Assembly: GCA_020638975.1 (NCBI GenBank)
Contig: JACKHN010000002.1
Span: 434,001-498,000 of the forward strand
Origin: Planctomycetaceae bacterium
GTDB taxonomy: Bacteria > Planctomycetota > Planctomycetia > Pirellulales > Pirellulaceae
DNA: 64,000 nucleotides
Direction: 5' to 3'
Position numbers and translations under genes: made by a program. Numbering within the stretch: position 1 is the first letter of the stretch; each line of letters opens with the position of its first letter. The notes beneath the pieces were generated by a model. The model was given only the letters and a program-made list of their open reading frames with translations, was not told the DNA's origin and searched no databases. This document shows, piece by piece, positions 15,993-25,428 of this stretch.

Positions 15993-17258
15993 ATGTCAGA
16001 TACCTCTGAAATCGTGATCACCGGGATCGGTGTCGTCAGTCCAATCGGAATCGGAGTCGATGCCTTCTGGAAGTCACTTCGCGAGGGAACCAGCGGCGTG
16101 CGACCGTATTCGGTTCTGCAAGGGACCGAGATGCCGGTTCAGTTTGGTGGCGAAGTCATTGACTTCGATGCGAAACAATATGTCACTCCGCGCAAGAGCC
16201 TCAAGGTCATGTCGCGCGAGATTCAAATGGGTTTTGCAGCGGCAGCCATGGCGGCAGAGAACGCGGGAATCGAGAGTGGTACCATCGAACCCGGTCGATT
16301 CGGTGTCGTCTACGGATCGGAGATGCTGTACGGGCCACCGGGCGAGTTGGAAGAAGTGATGGAAGGTTGCAAAGTCGATGGCAAAGTAGATCCAGCTCTG
16401 TGGTCAGAGCAAGCCGCGAAGAAGAACTTTCCATTGTGGATGCTGAAATATCTTCCGAATATGACGGCGTGCCACATCGGCATTGCGTACGACGCACGGG
16501 GCCCCAGCAATTCGATCACGCATGGTGACGTGTCGAGCCTACTGGCGATCTTCGAAGGTGTTCACGTGATCCGCCGTGGCCGAGCGGACGTCATGATTGT
16601 GGGCGGTTTCGGAGCAAGACTGAGCATCACTCAACTGCAGTATCGTGGCGACGCGAACCTTTCTCATCGTGGCGATGATCCAACAGCAGCCTCGCGTCCA
16701 TTCGACGCATCCCGTGATGGAATGGTCAATGGTGACGGTGCCGGGGCGATTGTCATCGAACGACGCGAACATGCCGAGCGACGTGGCGCGAAGGTATTGG
16801 CGACAGTTCGTGGAATGGGTGAAAGCTTTGAAGCGCGCATGACGCCAAAGCCGCCGACAGGTATTGCGATTCGTCGGTCCATCGCACAGAGTCTTACGAG
16901 TGCCTCGCTCACAGCAGACAGCATCGGTCACGTCAGTGCATACGGCATCGCGACGATTCCTGACGACCCGCTAGAAGCTCAAGCGATTCGCGATTGCCTA
17001 GGCGATGTGCCCGTGACCGCGCTGAAAAGCTATTTCGGCAATTTGGGATCGGGTGGCGGTGCCGTCGAGGCTGTGGCAAGTGTACTCGCTCTCCAACAGA
17101 ATGAAGTGCCTCGCACGCTGAACTACGAAACTCCAGACCCGGCATGCCCCGTAAATGTCATTCACGGCGAGTCGCTGAAAGATGCGAAACCCGTTGCCAT
17201 GGTCTTGAGTCAAGCCGGACCGGGCCAAGCTGCGGCGATGATCCTCTCGCGAGACTAG
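15993..17258 (+). CDS. Ketosynthase (FabF-like) homologue lacking the catalytic triad
   Basis: A 421-residue thiolase-fold protein that aligns over its length with beta-ketoacyl-ACP synthase II (start EIVITGIGVVSPIG, middle RPFDASRDGMVNGDGAGAIVIE, end LSQAGPGQAAAMI). The active-site Cys position reads GPSNSITHGDVSS, with Asp179 where FabF has Cys. The first catalytic His (NAHG in FabF) is Tyr317 (SAYG) and the second (TGH) is Asn350 (YFGN); Lys345 is kept. So the Claisen condensation chemistry should be lost. Chain-length-factor subunits of type II polyketide synthases are also Cys-less, but no active ketosynthase or acyl carrier protein is adjacent. The real role is unknown; a structural partner or a binding protein is possible. 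Confidence 0.8.
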   Translation: MSDTSEIVITGIGVVSPIGIGVDAFWKSLREGTSGVRPYSVLQGTEMPVQFGGEVIDFDAKQYVTPRKSLKVMSREIQMGFAAAAMAAENAGIESGTIEPGRFGVVYGSEMLYGPPGELEEVMEGCKVDGKVDPALWSEQAAKKNFPLWMLKYLPNMTACHIGIAYDARGPSNSITHGDVSSLLAIFEGVHVIRRGRADVMIVGGFGARLSITQLQYRGDANLSHRGDDPTAASRPFDASRDGMVNGDGAGAIVIERREHAERRGAKVLATVRGMGESFEARMTPKPPTGIAIRRSIAQSLTSASLTADSIGHVSAYGIATIPDDPLEAQAIRDCLGDVPVTALKSYFGNLGSGGGAVEAVASVLALQQNEVPRTLNYETPDPACPVNVIHGESLKDAKPVAMVLSQAGPGQAAAMILSRD

Positions 17259-17317
17259 TCGTGGTTTTAGAAGTGTCCGTCGACTGACTCTAGTAGAACG
17301 ACAAGGACATCCATGAG

Positions 17318-17974
17318 ATGGCGTTGGAAATCACACTCGCGATGATGCGAACATCACTCTATTCGGCGGTTGTCTGTGATGCACTCGACTCCGTGGGCCT
17401 GCGAAACCAGTCCCCTCGCGTGCCGTTGGTGCCCTACTCAGGCGAGCCATTGCTCGTGGGCCGTTGTGTAACGACGTTGTGGGCGGACCAGTATCACGAG
17501 GTAGCGAACCCGTACGAACTGGAGCTAAGAGCTGTCGATAGCTGCCAGGCGGACGATGTGATGATTTGCGGGGCAAACGGTTCGCTGCATTCGGCACTCT
17601 GGGGCGAGTTGCTTTCGACGGCTGCCCAGAACGCGGGGTGTATCGGAGCGATCGTCGACGGCGCGGTTCGGGATATTGCCAAGACTCGCAAGATGAATTT
17701 TCCGGTGTTTGCTCGCGGGGCGAGCCCTTACGACAGCCAGAATCGACAACGCGTCATTGATTTCGGTGTACCCATCGAAATAGCGGGGGTACGCTTCTGC
17801 CAAGGCGATCTCATCTTCGCCGATCTCGATGGTATCGTCGTCGTGCCGCGTGCAGCAGAAGCGGAGGTGATTCAGCGTGCGTGGGACAAGGCCCACAAGG
17901 AGAATCAAGTCCGGGATGCGATTCGAGCGGGGATGCCCGCTACCTCGGCCTATGAGAAATTCGGAATTCTCTAG
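17318..17974 (+). CDS. RraA-like protein (HMG aldolase/oxaloacetate decarboxylase fold)
   Basis: A 218-residue protein of the RraA/4-hydroxy-4-methyl-2-oxoglutarate aldolase family. The key block is WGELLSTAAQNAGCIGAIVDGAVRDI, where GxIVDGxVRD carries the metal-binding Asp and the substrate Arg; the C-terminal DLDGIVVVPRAAEAEV is also typical. Full-length enzymes act as trimers or hexamers with Mg2+ on pyruvate-type keto acids. Members of this fold are often misnamed regulators of RNase E; with no substrate evidence I do not choose. It lies 59 bases after the ketosynthase-like gene and may belong to the same transcript. Confidence 0.85.
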   Translation: MALEITLAMMRTSLYSAVVCDALDSVGLRNQSPRVPLVPYSGEPLLVGRCVTTLWADQYHEVANPYELELRAVDSCQADDVMICGANGSLHSALWGELLSTAAQNAGCIGAIVDGAVRDIAKTRKMNFPVFARGASPYDSQNRQRVIDFGVPIEIAGVRFCQGDLIFADLDGIVVVPRAAEAEVIQRAWDKAHKENQVRDAIRAGMPATSAYEKFGIL

Positions 17975-18084
17975 CCTGTGAAATACTGGCAGTGGCGATT
18001 CAGGAAGAGTAGACTGCCGAAGCTCATTTCAGGCGATCTTGAGCAAACGTCGGCCTCTCCCATCTCTTATTCCGAGGTAGCTCC

Positions 18085-19020
18085 ATGACCACGCACGATG
18101 AATCGAACGATCGACAACTTGGCGCGGAAGCGAACGGAAGTAGAGGGCGTTTGTTCGTACTGATTGGTTTGTTGGCGTTGGCGTTATTCGCGCTTTGGTA
18201 TGACTATAAGGTCGCTCGCCCGGCGGTCGAACAAGCCTATGAACGAATCGCGGCGAAGAACGCCGACATGAACGCTGCGGCAGAACATCGAATGATGACA
18301 AGTGTCGAAGTACAAGAGGCGATTGGGCGAGTCCCCAACGACACCTTCCTTCTTGGACGGTACACCGTCGAAGCTTATCGTTGGAGTGCCGGTATGCCGA
18401 TCGAGCTTCGCGGCCTCAGTGGTGACGAATCACCAGGCATCGGTCGGAAGACTCACGATTACTTTGCCGTGTACCGAAAAGATGGACCAGTTCTTGCGTT
18501 TGCTACGCACTTCAAGTTCGATCTAGATGAAGACTATTTCGTCGAAACACCGATAGTTGCATCAGGCGACGCAGCTCCTGACGCTGCGGAAACGATGCCA
18601 GGCATGGAAGCGAATGGCGGCGGACCTGGAGGCGGAGGCAGAGGCAGCTTCGACCCTGAAGCCATGTTCGCTGAGCGAGACGCTGACGGCGATGGTAAAT
18701 TGACGGGCGACGAGTTGTCCGATCGGATGCGCGAGAATCTTGAGGAGATTGATACCGACAGTGATGGCTCGGTTTCCAAGGAAGAGTTAGTTGCTCGGAT
18801 GAGTCAGCGTGGTGGTCGCGGAGGACAAGGCGGTCCGCGTGGTGAAGGCGAAGGACGCAGGCAGCGGCCCCCACTCGAGTCAGCCGACGAAACACCTGAC
18901 TCCACACCTGCATCAAGTGGCGCTTCGACCGCTGCTGAACCGAAAGAGCCAGTCTTCACGACCGAGAATGCATCGGACGCGGGGACGCCTCAAGCGAACG
19001 GCGATGTTCCCAAGGAGTGA
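18085..19020 (+). CDS. Membrane-anchored EF-hand protein
   Basis: A 311-residue protein with one N-terminal membrane helix (about 22-39, LFVLIGLLALALFALWY) and an outer part. Residues 75-150 form a small unnamed beta domain (TFLLGRYTVEAYRW, DYFAVYRKDGPVLAFATHF). Two EF-hand loops follow: DADGDGKLTGDE at 199-210 and DTDSDGSVSKEE at 223-234, with Asp at positions 1, 3 and 5 and Glu at 12, so both should bind Ca2+. A Gly/Arg-rich stretch and a Pro/Ser/Thr tail end the protein. Such EF-hand proteins are common on planctomycete surfaces. The gene converges with the methyltransferase gene 22 bases away. Confidence 0.85.
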   Translation: MTTHDESNDRQLGAEANGSRGRLFVLIGLLALALFALWYDYKVARPAVEQAYERIAAKNADMNAAAEHRMMTSVEVQEAIGRVPNDTFLLGRYTVEAYRWSAGMPIELRGLSGDESPGIGRKTHDYFAVYRKDGPVLAFATHFKFDLDEDYFVETPIVASGDAAPDAAETMPGMEANGGGPGGGGRGSFDPEAMFAERDADGDGKLTGDELSDRMRENLEEIDTDSDGSVSKEELVARMSQRGGRGGQGGPRGEGEGRRQRPPLESADETPDSTPASSGASTAAEPKEPVFTTENASDAGTPQANGDVPKE

Positions 19021-19042
19021 TTGGCGCAAGTCCGTTGCCGAC

Positions 19043-19945
19043 TCAACCGGCTTTGAGGATGGTGTTTAATTTACTGGCGAAAATGCCGTTCTCGATGCGC
19101 AGGCACGGGATTCCTCCAAGGATTGGATAGGCCACAAGTGCTTCGGGGCTGGACATCACATTCCCGATTTCTTCCAACGGAGTTTTGAATCGAGGGCACG
19201 CATGAATGTGCGAAGCGACCGGCGCATCTGCCAGCTTGGCGATGACGGTAAGTGCCGTTGGGTTCACGGGATTCGCCGATATAGAAAAGGCTTCGTGCCT
19301 GTCGACCTGATAGCCAAGTGATTCGGATATTCCACGGAGGTTTTTGCAGTAACCATGCTTTTCCATCCGTTCACGTGATACCTGATCGGCCCACTCATAG
19401 CCGGGCTCCAGCAGTACGAGATATTTTCGGGTCACACGATACAGCTCTTCTAGGATCGGCTGCTCGCTTCCGCCGTTGGGTTCAATGGAGTGGGAAGTGT
19501 AGACGACATCGATCGAATTGTCGGCGAACGGGATATGAAACAGGCTGCCAGTGCATAGAAACGTCTTGTCAAGTCCTTGGCTCGCCAACCAACGCTTTGC
19601 GTAAGCTGTTCGCGACCAGCTGAGGTCGAACCCGTAACTGTCCACTTCGTGCCGAAAGTGTTGCAACACGCCCGAGAGTGTTGTCGCCTCGCCAACTCCA
19701 GCTTCCAGAATCGTCTGCGGCTGACAAAGCGACGAGATCGTTTCCGCAATCGCCGCCACGTATTGGCTTTTGAATTTAGCGTATTCGGGATTCTCTAACG
19801 CCGCGACATAGCTTCCCGTTTGCAGGTCGTACGAGATCTCGATCATCTCTTCGGTGTTGTGAGCGGTTAACTGCTCACTGCGTAACAACGCCGTAATGTT
19901 CTCACCTTGCTCATAACGAGCTTGAAGTTGTCGAGGCGTGATCAT
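19043..19945 (-). CDS. SAM-dependent methyltransferase
   Basis: A 300-residue class I methyltransferase. The N-terminus (ARYEQGENITALLRSEQL, then TEEMIEISYDLQTGSYV) is typical of a group often found in surface polysaccharide clusters. The SAM motif I is ILEAGVGEATTL; VVYTSHSIEPNGG and LEELYRVTRKYLVLLEPGYE follow as motifs II and III. The last 60 residues (CPRFKTPLEEIGN, then YPILGGIPCLRIENG) look like a degenerate Trm112-type ribbon with only one of its cysteines in place. The substrate is unknown. It is divergent from the GSCFA gene across a 238-base spacer in which I see no clear promoter. Confidence 0.8.
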   Translation of the reverse strand: MITPRQLQARYEQGENITALLRSEQLTAHNTEEMIEISYDLQTGSYVAALENPEYAKFKSQYVAAIAETISSLCQPQTILEAGVGEATTLSGVLQHFRHEVDSYGFDLSWSRTAYAKRWLASQGLDKTFLCTGSLFHIPFADNSIDVVYTSHSIEPNGGSEQPILEELYRVTRKYLVLLEPGYEWADQVSRERMEKHGYCKNLRGISESLGYQVDRHEAFSISANPVNPTALTVIAKLADAPVASHIHACPRFKTPLEEIGNVMSSPEALVAYPILGGIPCLRIENGIFASKLNTILKAG

Positions 19946-20183
19946 TGATTGCAGTCCTCACGAGTTTCAACCGACCTAACGCAAGTGGAGTCGTCGCCCA
20001 TCTGGGCACACGAAACCAGAATTGGTTTTTCTTATCACTATCAGAAGTCTGCAGGAAGAGCATTTTGTACTAGCGTGTCGGTCGACGCGTTAACGGGTTC
20101 AAAACTGATATTGACGTGCTCGGGAAAATCTCGGACCCTCAAGCGCAAGCGTTCAGAACTCGGAGCTCGCGCGAGTAATCCAA

Positions 20184-21251
20184 TTGTTTGACAAATTGAG
20201 TTTTTCAGTCGGCTCTAGCGTCTCAGCAAAACGGCAGAAAGCTTGGAAACGCGTCGTACGCACGCCTGAATTGGCGGTACCAAAAGAGCTGTCACTTTCG
20301 GCAAGTGACGAAGTGCTAGCGATCGGTTCTTGTTTTGTCAATGAAATCCGAGCGGTTCTCGAACGGGCTCAACTGAATGTGCATCCAGCCATTGATCCAC
20401 AGTTAGGCGAGCTGTTTGTTGATCAAGTGAAGAGCGATTCGGCTTGGGGGGCGTGGGATGAGCGAGAGCACTACCAATGCTTCACGCCGTTCACGGTTCG
20501 ACAGGAAATGGAAGTCGCTTTCGGAATACGGGAACATGATCCCGATGCCATTCTGACTCGAAGATTCAAAGGCCGAAGCGTTTTAGTCGATCCCTATCGT
20601 CGACTGGTCTACGCGCGTTCGAAAAGCGATTTGCTCGAGATCCGGCGACGCATGAATCAGCAATTAAGACTTGGGCTTGAGAAATCAGAAATACTGATCA
20701 TTACGCTCGGGCTCGTCGAAGCGTTCAAGCTGAAAGCATTTGACGTGTACTTGTCGGAGTACCGCAGCCTGATCGGCGACGAACATATCGAGTTTGTGAA
20801 TGGCACTTATGAACAGGCGCTAGAAGCGATAACCGTTTCTTTGGATCTAATTCGTTCCGTCTATCCGCAAAAGAAGATCGTACTTACGGTTTCGCCCATC
20901 CCAATCTCGCGTACGTTTTCTGAGACCGACGCGATAACGGCAACAATGCGAGGCAAGTCGATCCTGCGCAGTTGCGTCGATACTCTACTGCAGCAGTATG
21001 ATAATCTGTATTACTGGCCCAGCTACGAATTTGCGATGTGGTCGGACAATGTTTTTCGCGAAGACGATTTGAGACACCTTCGCCCCGAGGCAGTTGCTGC
21101 AATCACAACGGCCTTCTGTCGCGCGTTTTTTACAGATGACGTTGCCGAGCGTGTCGCGAGTTTGAGTTGGATTGGCAACGCGACGCCGTCGCGGAATAGA
21201 TGGCATAAGTTGGTCGATCAACTAAGCCGTCCATTACGCCGTGCAGGGTGA
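20184..21251 (+). CDS. GSCFA domain protein
   Basis: A 355-residue protein of the GSCFA family, an SGNH-hydrolase-like group named for its GSCFA motif; here the motif is IGSCFVNEI (residues 48-56). Downstream are the other family blocks (LIITLGLVEAFK, IVLTVSPIPISRTF, LRHLRPEAVAAI). Several SGNH enzymes are polysaccharide O-acetylesterases or acetyltransferases; the substrate of this family is not settled. The start is TTG at 20184: there is no ATG before the conserved block, and no strong ribosome-binding site. Its neighbours (methyltransferase, PhyH-like) suggest a surface-glycan or lipid modification group, which is inference. Confidence 0.8.
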   Translation: MFDKLSFSVGSSVSAKRQKAWKRVVRTPELAVPKELSLSASDEVLAIGSCFVNEIRAVLERAQLNVHPAIDPQLGELFVDQVKSDSAWGAWDEREHYQCFTPFTVRQEMEVAFGIREHDPDAILTRRFKGRSVLVDPYRRLVYARSKSDLLEIRRRMNQQLRLGLEKSEILIITLGLVEAFKLKAFDVYLSEYRSLIGDEHIEFVNGTYEQALEAITVSLDLIRSVYPQKKIVLTVSPIPISRTFSETDAITATMRGKSILRSCVDTLLQQYDNLYYWPSYEFAMWSDNVFREDDLRHLRPEAVAAITTAFCRAFFTDDVAERVASLSWIGNATPSRNRWHKLVDQLSRPLRRAG

Positions 21252-21361
21252 TCTTCGAACAACACTCACGCTAACGCCAATAGGTGGAGGGACGGTTTCG
21301 CGTTCGGCGATGGTGTGGCAGACTTTCGTTGATCGCGTGAGTCCTGTTCGGTGATAGCGTA

Positions 21362-22600
21362 TCAGGCTGATTTTTTCAGCCGGGTGTTGGCCCCGAGTCG
21401 CCCAAGATATTCACCGAACAACCGCAACTGATGTCTGATTCGTTTGCGATCGACGAGTGGTCGTTTCCGCTTCTTCGCGATATATCGTAAATAACGCGAG
21501 TTGTCATAGTTCATAAACATCCGAGGGTGCTGCTTGGCAAAGTCCACGTACTCGGGTGTCAGGCCGTCGTAACTAAAGCTGAGGCCGGGACTACCGTAGA
21601 GACTGCAACAGTATTCGAGTTGCAACATCAAACGATGGCCACGCTGTACGGGAGTCCCTTTGTGAAACCCGCTCGTGTCTTCGAGGAGAATCGTGCCTTG
21701 CTCTCCGCGCATCGTGACAAAGCGATCACTCGCATACTGGCTTTGCAAGTAATCGTCATCGAGACGCTGCCCAACGGAATAGTTTGGCGGGACATGCTGA
21801 AGGTAATCACGTGCCGATCCAGCAATATAAGTGTGTGGGCCATTCTCGTCAGTAACATCATTCAAATGGACAAATACCTTAACAAATCGAACGAAATCTT
21901 TGTCCTGGTGGTACAACTGAGCATCGGACTTCATGGTCCGACGACTCGTTCGGTGATTGATTGACCACCAACAATTAGCTTGGTCGTGGATGGGGATACA
22001 CCCCAAGTAGTCTTGAATCAAATTCAGAATGGTCGGATCACTCGCCAATTGCTGCACTTGCGGGATCTGCAAGAATTGTTGCTGATCATCAACCCAGCAC
22101 GTATTTCCACTTATTCGATTGACGTTTTGAGGTTGGTAACCTCGGACAATCTCGCTCGTCGCTTTCACGCGAAAGTCCACTCGATCGAGCGCTCGGACGA
22201 TCTCCTCGCAGGTCGCTTGATCGAGTCGATGCGGCAGTATGCAAAAGCCATGTTTGTCCAAATGTGCCCGAGTCTCCTCCGCAGCCGCAGATTCCAACGG
22301 TTTTATGACTCCAGGCCCGCTAAAACTCGTTGGGGGGAATGCTCTGCCCAATAATCGACAAACTAGTTCAGAAAGCTCATAGTCGAACAACAGCTTTTTG
22401 GAAGCAGTGGCCTTGAAATGACTGTCCTCGAAATACGAACCTGATAATTCAGACTCAAGCACTTCCTGAACTGCGGCCTCGTTGATCGCAGGATCACTTA
22501 AATACGGTCGCAACTGCTCTAACGCGACTTCGATGGCCGCAGGTTCCACGCCTCGTGCCAATTCCCGGAATGCTTGCTCAAGCGTCAGAGTTGGCTTCAT
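21362..22600 (-). CDS. Phytanoyl-CoA dioxygenase (PhyH) family protein
   Basis: A 412-residue Fe(II)/2-oxoglutarate-dependent oxygenase-like protein. The iron ligands are probably the His and Asp of LYHQDKDFVRF and the distal His in TSGFHKGTPVQRGHRLML, with Arg for 2-oxoglutarate in the same segment. The stretch VKVFVHLNDVTDENGPHTYIAGSARD is typical of the family. Residues 1-100 are a helical extension without a recognised domain. The family hydroxylates lipids, peptides or small metabolites, so the substrate is open. No signal peptide. It converges with the GSCFA gene across 110 bases. Confidence 0.85.
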   Translation of the reverse strand: MKPTLTLEQAFRELARGVEPAAIEVALEQLRPYLSDPAINEAAVQEVLESELSGSYFEDSHFKATASKKLLFDYELSELVCRLLGRAFPPTSFSGPGVIKPLESAAAEETRAHLDKHGFCILPHRLDQATCEEIVRALDRVDFRVKATSEIVRGYQPQNVNRISGNTCWVDDQQQFLQIPQVQQLASDPTILNLIQDYLGCIPIHDQANCWWSINHRTSRRTMKSDAQLYHQDKDFVRFVKVFVHLNDVTDENGPHTYIAGSARDYLQHVPPNYSVGQRLDDDYLQSQYASDRFVTMRGEQGTILLEDTSGFHKGTPVQRGHRLMLQLEYCCSLYGSPGLSFSYDGLTPEYVDFAKQHPRMFMNYDNSRYLRYIAKKRKRPLVDRKRIRHQLRLFGEYLGRLGANTRLKKSA

Positions 22601-22767
22601 AACTTATCTCCACGAGCAATAAGCGCGGCAGTTCAATTTGACGAAGGACTGTAGGCGGAACTAGTTCGTCCGTCAACATTGCTTTTGAGCCTCCCAGTTG
22701 ACCACCTGACCGAATCGGAGAATGTCACGCCGTCTGCCGCGCACGTCAGGGAACACACGGATTCGTG

Positions 22768-25326
22768 CTACTTCGTGCGCTCGAAGAACTTGTCGAGGAC
22801 CTCAAGCGGATCTTGTAGATACTCGCCTCTCACGAGTGAATCCCACGCGTTGTCGATATTGGCCTTTTGTTTCGTCGTGAGTTTCCAAGACATGGGAATT
22901 CTGAGCGTCTTGTTTGGCGAATGGAAATCGATCATCACAGAGTACACTTCAAGTTCCGTGGCTTCACGAACTTCTTCCTCGACGTGCCTCTCGACGGTCT
23001 TCGTTATCTGGGTTACTCGGTCCGAATTGTCGCGCGACATCGCCTGCATTCTCGCGATGTCAGCAGGCGATAGCGTCACAACGGCACTTTGATCAGACGC
23101 GTTCGAACCAGGAGTCGGCTCGTTACCCGTCACGTCGGCGACGGCGATCGCCTTTTTTAATTCGGCCTCGCGTTCTTGGACCTCCGATCGCGATTGCGTT
23201 ACGTTCTGCAGCAAGCCCACTTCCAAGTCACCGCGTTCTGTTTGCGACGCAGAACGGACCGTCATCATGGCATCCAGGGGTCCAATCAGTGCGCTTCGCC
23301 AACCGGATGCCGAATCGGCAACTTTTCCTGAAGCCTGTCCGATGCTTGTGGGAAATGCCTGGATTCTGACAAGCAACACGCGATCAAACGGTCGCTCGTC
23401 GTTCTTTCTGCCTTCGTAGTGGACGAGCAATCGGTTCACCCAATCGACCGACGTCACCGCGCCTTCGTTATCAACGTATGCTCCATCGACTACATGGTAC
23501 TTGGAAATCGCTGATTGACCGGTATGCTCACACTCGACTTCAGGCGGAATTAACGCCCGAGCAGCGGGCGTGACATAGGGAAAGGTTGCAGAGAGTCGAG
23601 CGGCCGTGGCCACTAACGGTCTCGCGTGCGGAAACTCCTGCAGCAACTGAATCGCGGCATCGGGAATCGTCGGGTCGTGCCGAAGATCACCTCGCTTCTT
23701 CGGAGGACTGAGAACAGGAGAAATCTGTAGCCGCTGTCCACTCTCCATCAGCGTTGCATTGAAGACCGGAATCGGCAATTGATTCTGGCGGATGGCCATG
23801 CCCAAATCAGCGAGATCTAAGTTGCTGCGGTCAAGGTTGTCGACGCCGGTCGACTTCATCCGCTGCTGCCACACTTGTTCGATGGCCCAACCACGATCTT
23901 CGATCTCGTTGACCGCAAAGGGAAAGACCGTACGCAGTGTGTCTGGGTAAGCAAGTCCCCAAGCCGTGGCTTCGAGTGCTGAAGCTCGAGACGCTTCTTG
24001 AATTTTTTGAATGCTCGCAAGCGAGAGTGCCTCGTCCAACGACACGGTTGGATCGGGAGAGAGTGCGATTTCGGTACGATGTGCCAGATAGAACATCGTC
24101 CCGACGCTCCCGCCGGAGACGCTACTGATTAACCCAATCGACTTCGAAAAGTCGTTGCCATAAACACCATGCAACCCGACCAGCACTTGTGCTGTCCAGG
24201 CTGAGGCTTGGATGCCTCCGCCCGAGGCATCGACAACCACAAGAGTCCGTTTGCCATCGGGTCCCGTAGGAAACGTCCAATCGTCGAACACTTCCGTCAA
24301 TCGAGGCGGGTTGTACGAGGTATCACCTTTCGGCGTGAGGTTCAATTCATAATAGTGATCTGTCCCGAAAGCGCTGTAGAACATCATCACGGTAGCAAGG
24401 ATGAGTAAAGGGACTGGAATCCGATAACGATCCCAAAAGAATGCAAATCCGGGCAGGAAATACATCAGCAATAACAGTGAAAGCAATGCATAGAACAAAG
24501 CGAGATACGGCGAAGTCTCTGTCGGCATCGGTCGATCACCAGTCGCTGTGACAAAATTGATGACGTACCAGATGAGAAACGTTGTTGTGTACAAGACAAG
24601 CCGAAAGTGGCCGGGCGCAAAGTGTAACGATGGTTCCGAATCGGAATGCTCGACCTTGCGAAAATAGCCGGGGCCCATCACCGAATTCAGGCAGGCGTAG
24701 AGCGAGACTCTCCAGCCTGGCTGCTTGTTGCCCAGTTGCTTGGCTCTTCGCTCCTGAAAGAGGATCATGATCCCGTTCAGAACGGCGAGCAGCGTGACCG
24801 TAGCAAGTAAACCGGCGATCGCCTGCTTCCAAGCAAACGCCCTCATCGCAGTTTCACTAACTGCCCCCACATGGGAAATCCAGATCGCCGATGGGTCGTC
24901 CACTGTACTATTGATACAAGCTTGCACAATTCGGTGCCAGAGTCCGACCGCAACCGCCAGTCCCAGCAACATCATGACCCAACCCGTACGGTTTCGGTAC
25001 CAATCAACCGTATCATCAACGACGTCGATCCCCCACGCCTCGCGAAATCGCTCCACCGCGATTCGATAGTCGTCAAACCGAAGATGAGCGTTCATCGTGG
25101 TCGCCCGTAGCGTCTCCATGACGGTCGCGGCGCACCACATCGAGATCCACGATATGTGAAAGAGTTGTTCGGGCTTGTCGAATACAAACAGGTTAGCGAG
25201 TAGCCGCGGCAAGAGAAGCTGCGAAACGGGCACAATCGCCAACAACACGAGTGCCAACAGCCAGGAGTATCGCGTTAAGAACAAGTAACGAACGGCGAGA
25301 ACCAACGCGGCTTTGAGTCGCAACAC
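22768..25326 (-). CDS. Patatin-like phospholipase with multipass membrane N-terminus
   Basis: About 852 residues. The first 320 residues hold five or six membrane helices (for example YSWLLALVLLAIVPVSQLLL and FLIWYVINFVT). A cytoplasmic patatin domain follows: a Gly-rich oxyanion loop (DASGGGIQASAW, near residue 367), the nucleophile Ser in SSVSGGSVG (near 404), SATFPYVTPAARAL, and the catalytic Asp in VVDGAYVDNEGAV (near 612). The family hydrolyses acyl esters of phospholipids. I set the start at GTG 25326 because GGAGG lies 7 bases upstream; a TTG at 25407 in the same frame has no such site. The gene follows the DUF1549/DUF1553 gene by about 100 bases. Confidence 0.85.
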   Translation of the reverse strand: MLRLKAALVLAVRYLFLTRYSWLLALVLLAIVPVSQLLLPRLLANLFVFDKPEQLFHISWISMWCAATVMETLRATTMNAHLRFDDYRIAVERFREAWGIDVVDDTVDWYRNRTGWVMMLLGLAVAVGLWHRIVQACINSTVDDPSAIWISHVGAVSETAMRAFAWKQAIAGLLATVTLLAVLNGIMILFQERRAKQLGNKQPGWRVSLYACLNSVMGPGYFRKVEHSDSEPSLHFAPGHFRLVLYTTTFLIWYVINFVTATGDRPMPTETSPYLALFYALLSLLLLMYFLPGFAFFWDRYRIPVPLLILATVMMFYSAFGTDHYYELNLTPKGDTSYNPPRLTEVFDDWTFPTGPDGKRTLVVVDASGGGIQASAWTAQVLVGLHGVYGNDFSKSIGLISSVSGGSVGTMFYLAHRTEIALSPDPTVSLDEALSLASIQKIQEASRASALEATAWGLAYPDTLRTVFPFAVNEIEDRGWAIEQVWQQRMKSTGVDNLDRSNLDLADLGMAIRQNQLPIPVFNATLMESGQRLQISPVLSPPKKRGDLRHDPTIPDAAIQLLQEFPHARPLVATAARLSATFPYVTPAARALIPPEVECEHTGQSAISKYHVVDGAYVDNEGAVTSVDWVNRLLVHYEGRKNDERPFDRVLLVRIQAFPTSIGQASGKVADSASGWRSALIGPLDAMMTVRSASQTERGDLEVGLLQNVTQSRSEVQEREAELKKAIAVADVTGNEPTPGSNASDQSAVVTLSPADIARMQAMSRDNSDRVTQITKTVERHVEEEVREATELEVYSVMIDFHSPNKTLRIPMSWKLTTKQKANIDNAWDSLVRGEYLQDPLEVLDKFFERTK

Positions 25327-25428
25327 AGACTTGCCTCCAGGTGAACGAGATTGCGGCCAACAGTGTAACCTGATGCATTGGGATCGAGCGAGCCCAAGCT
25401 GAAGCAAAACTAGCCAGCAAATTGCGGC

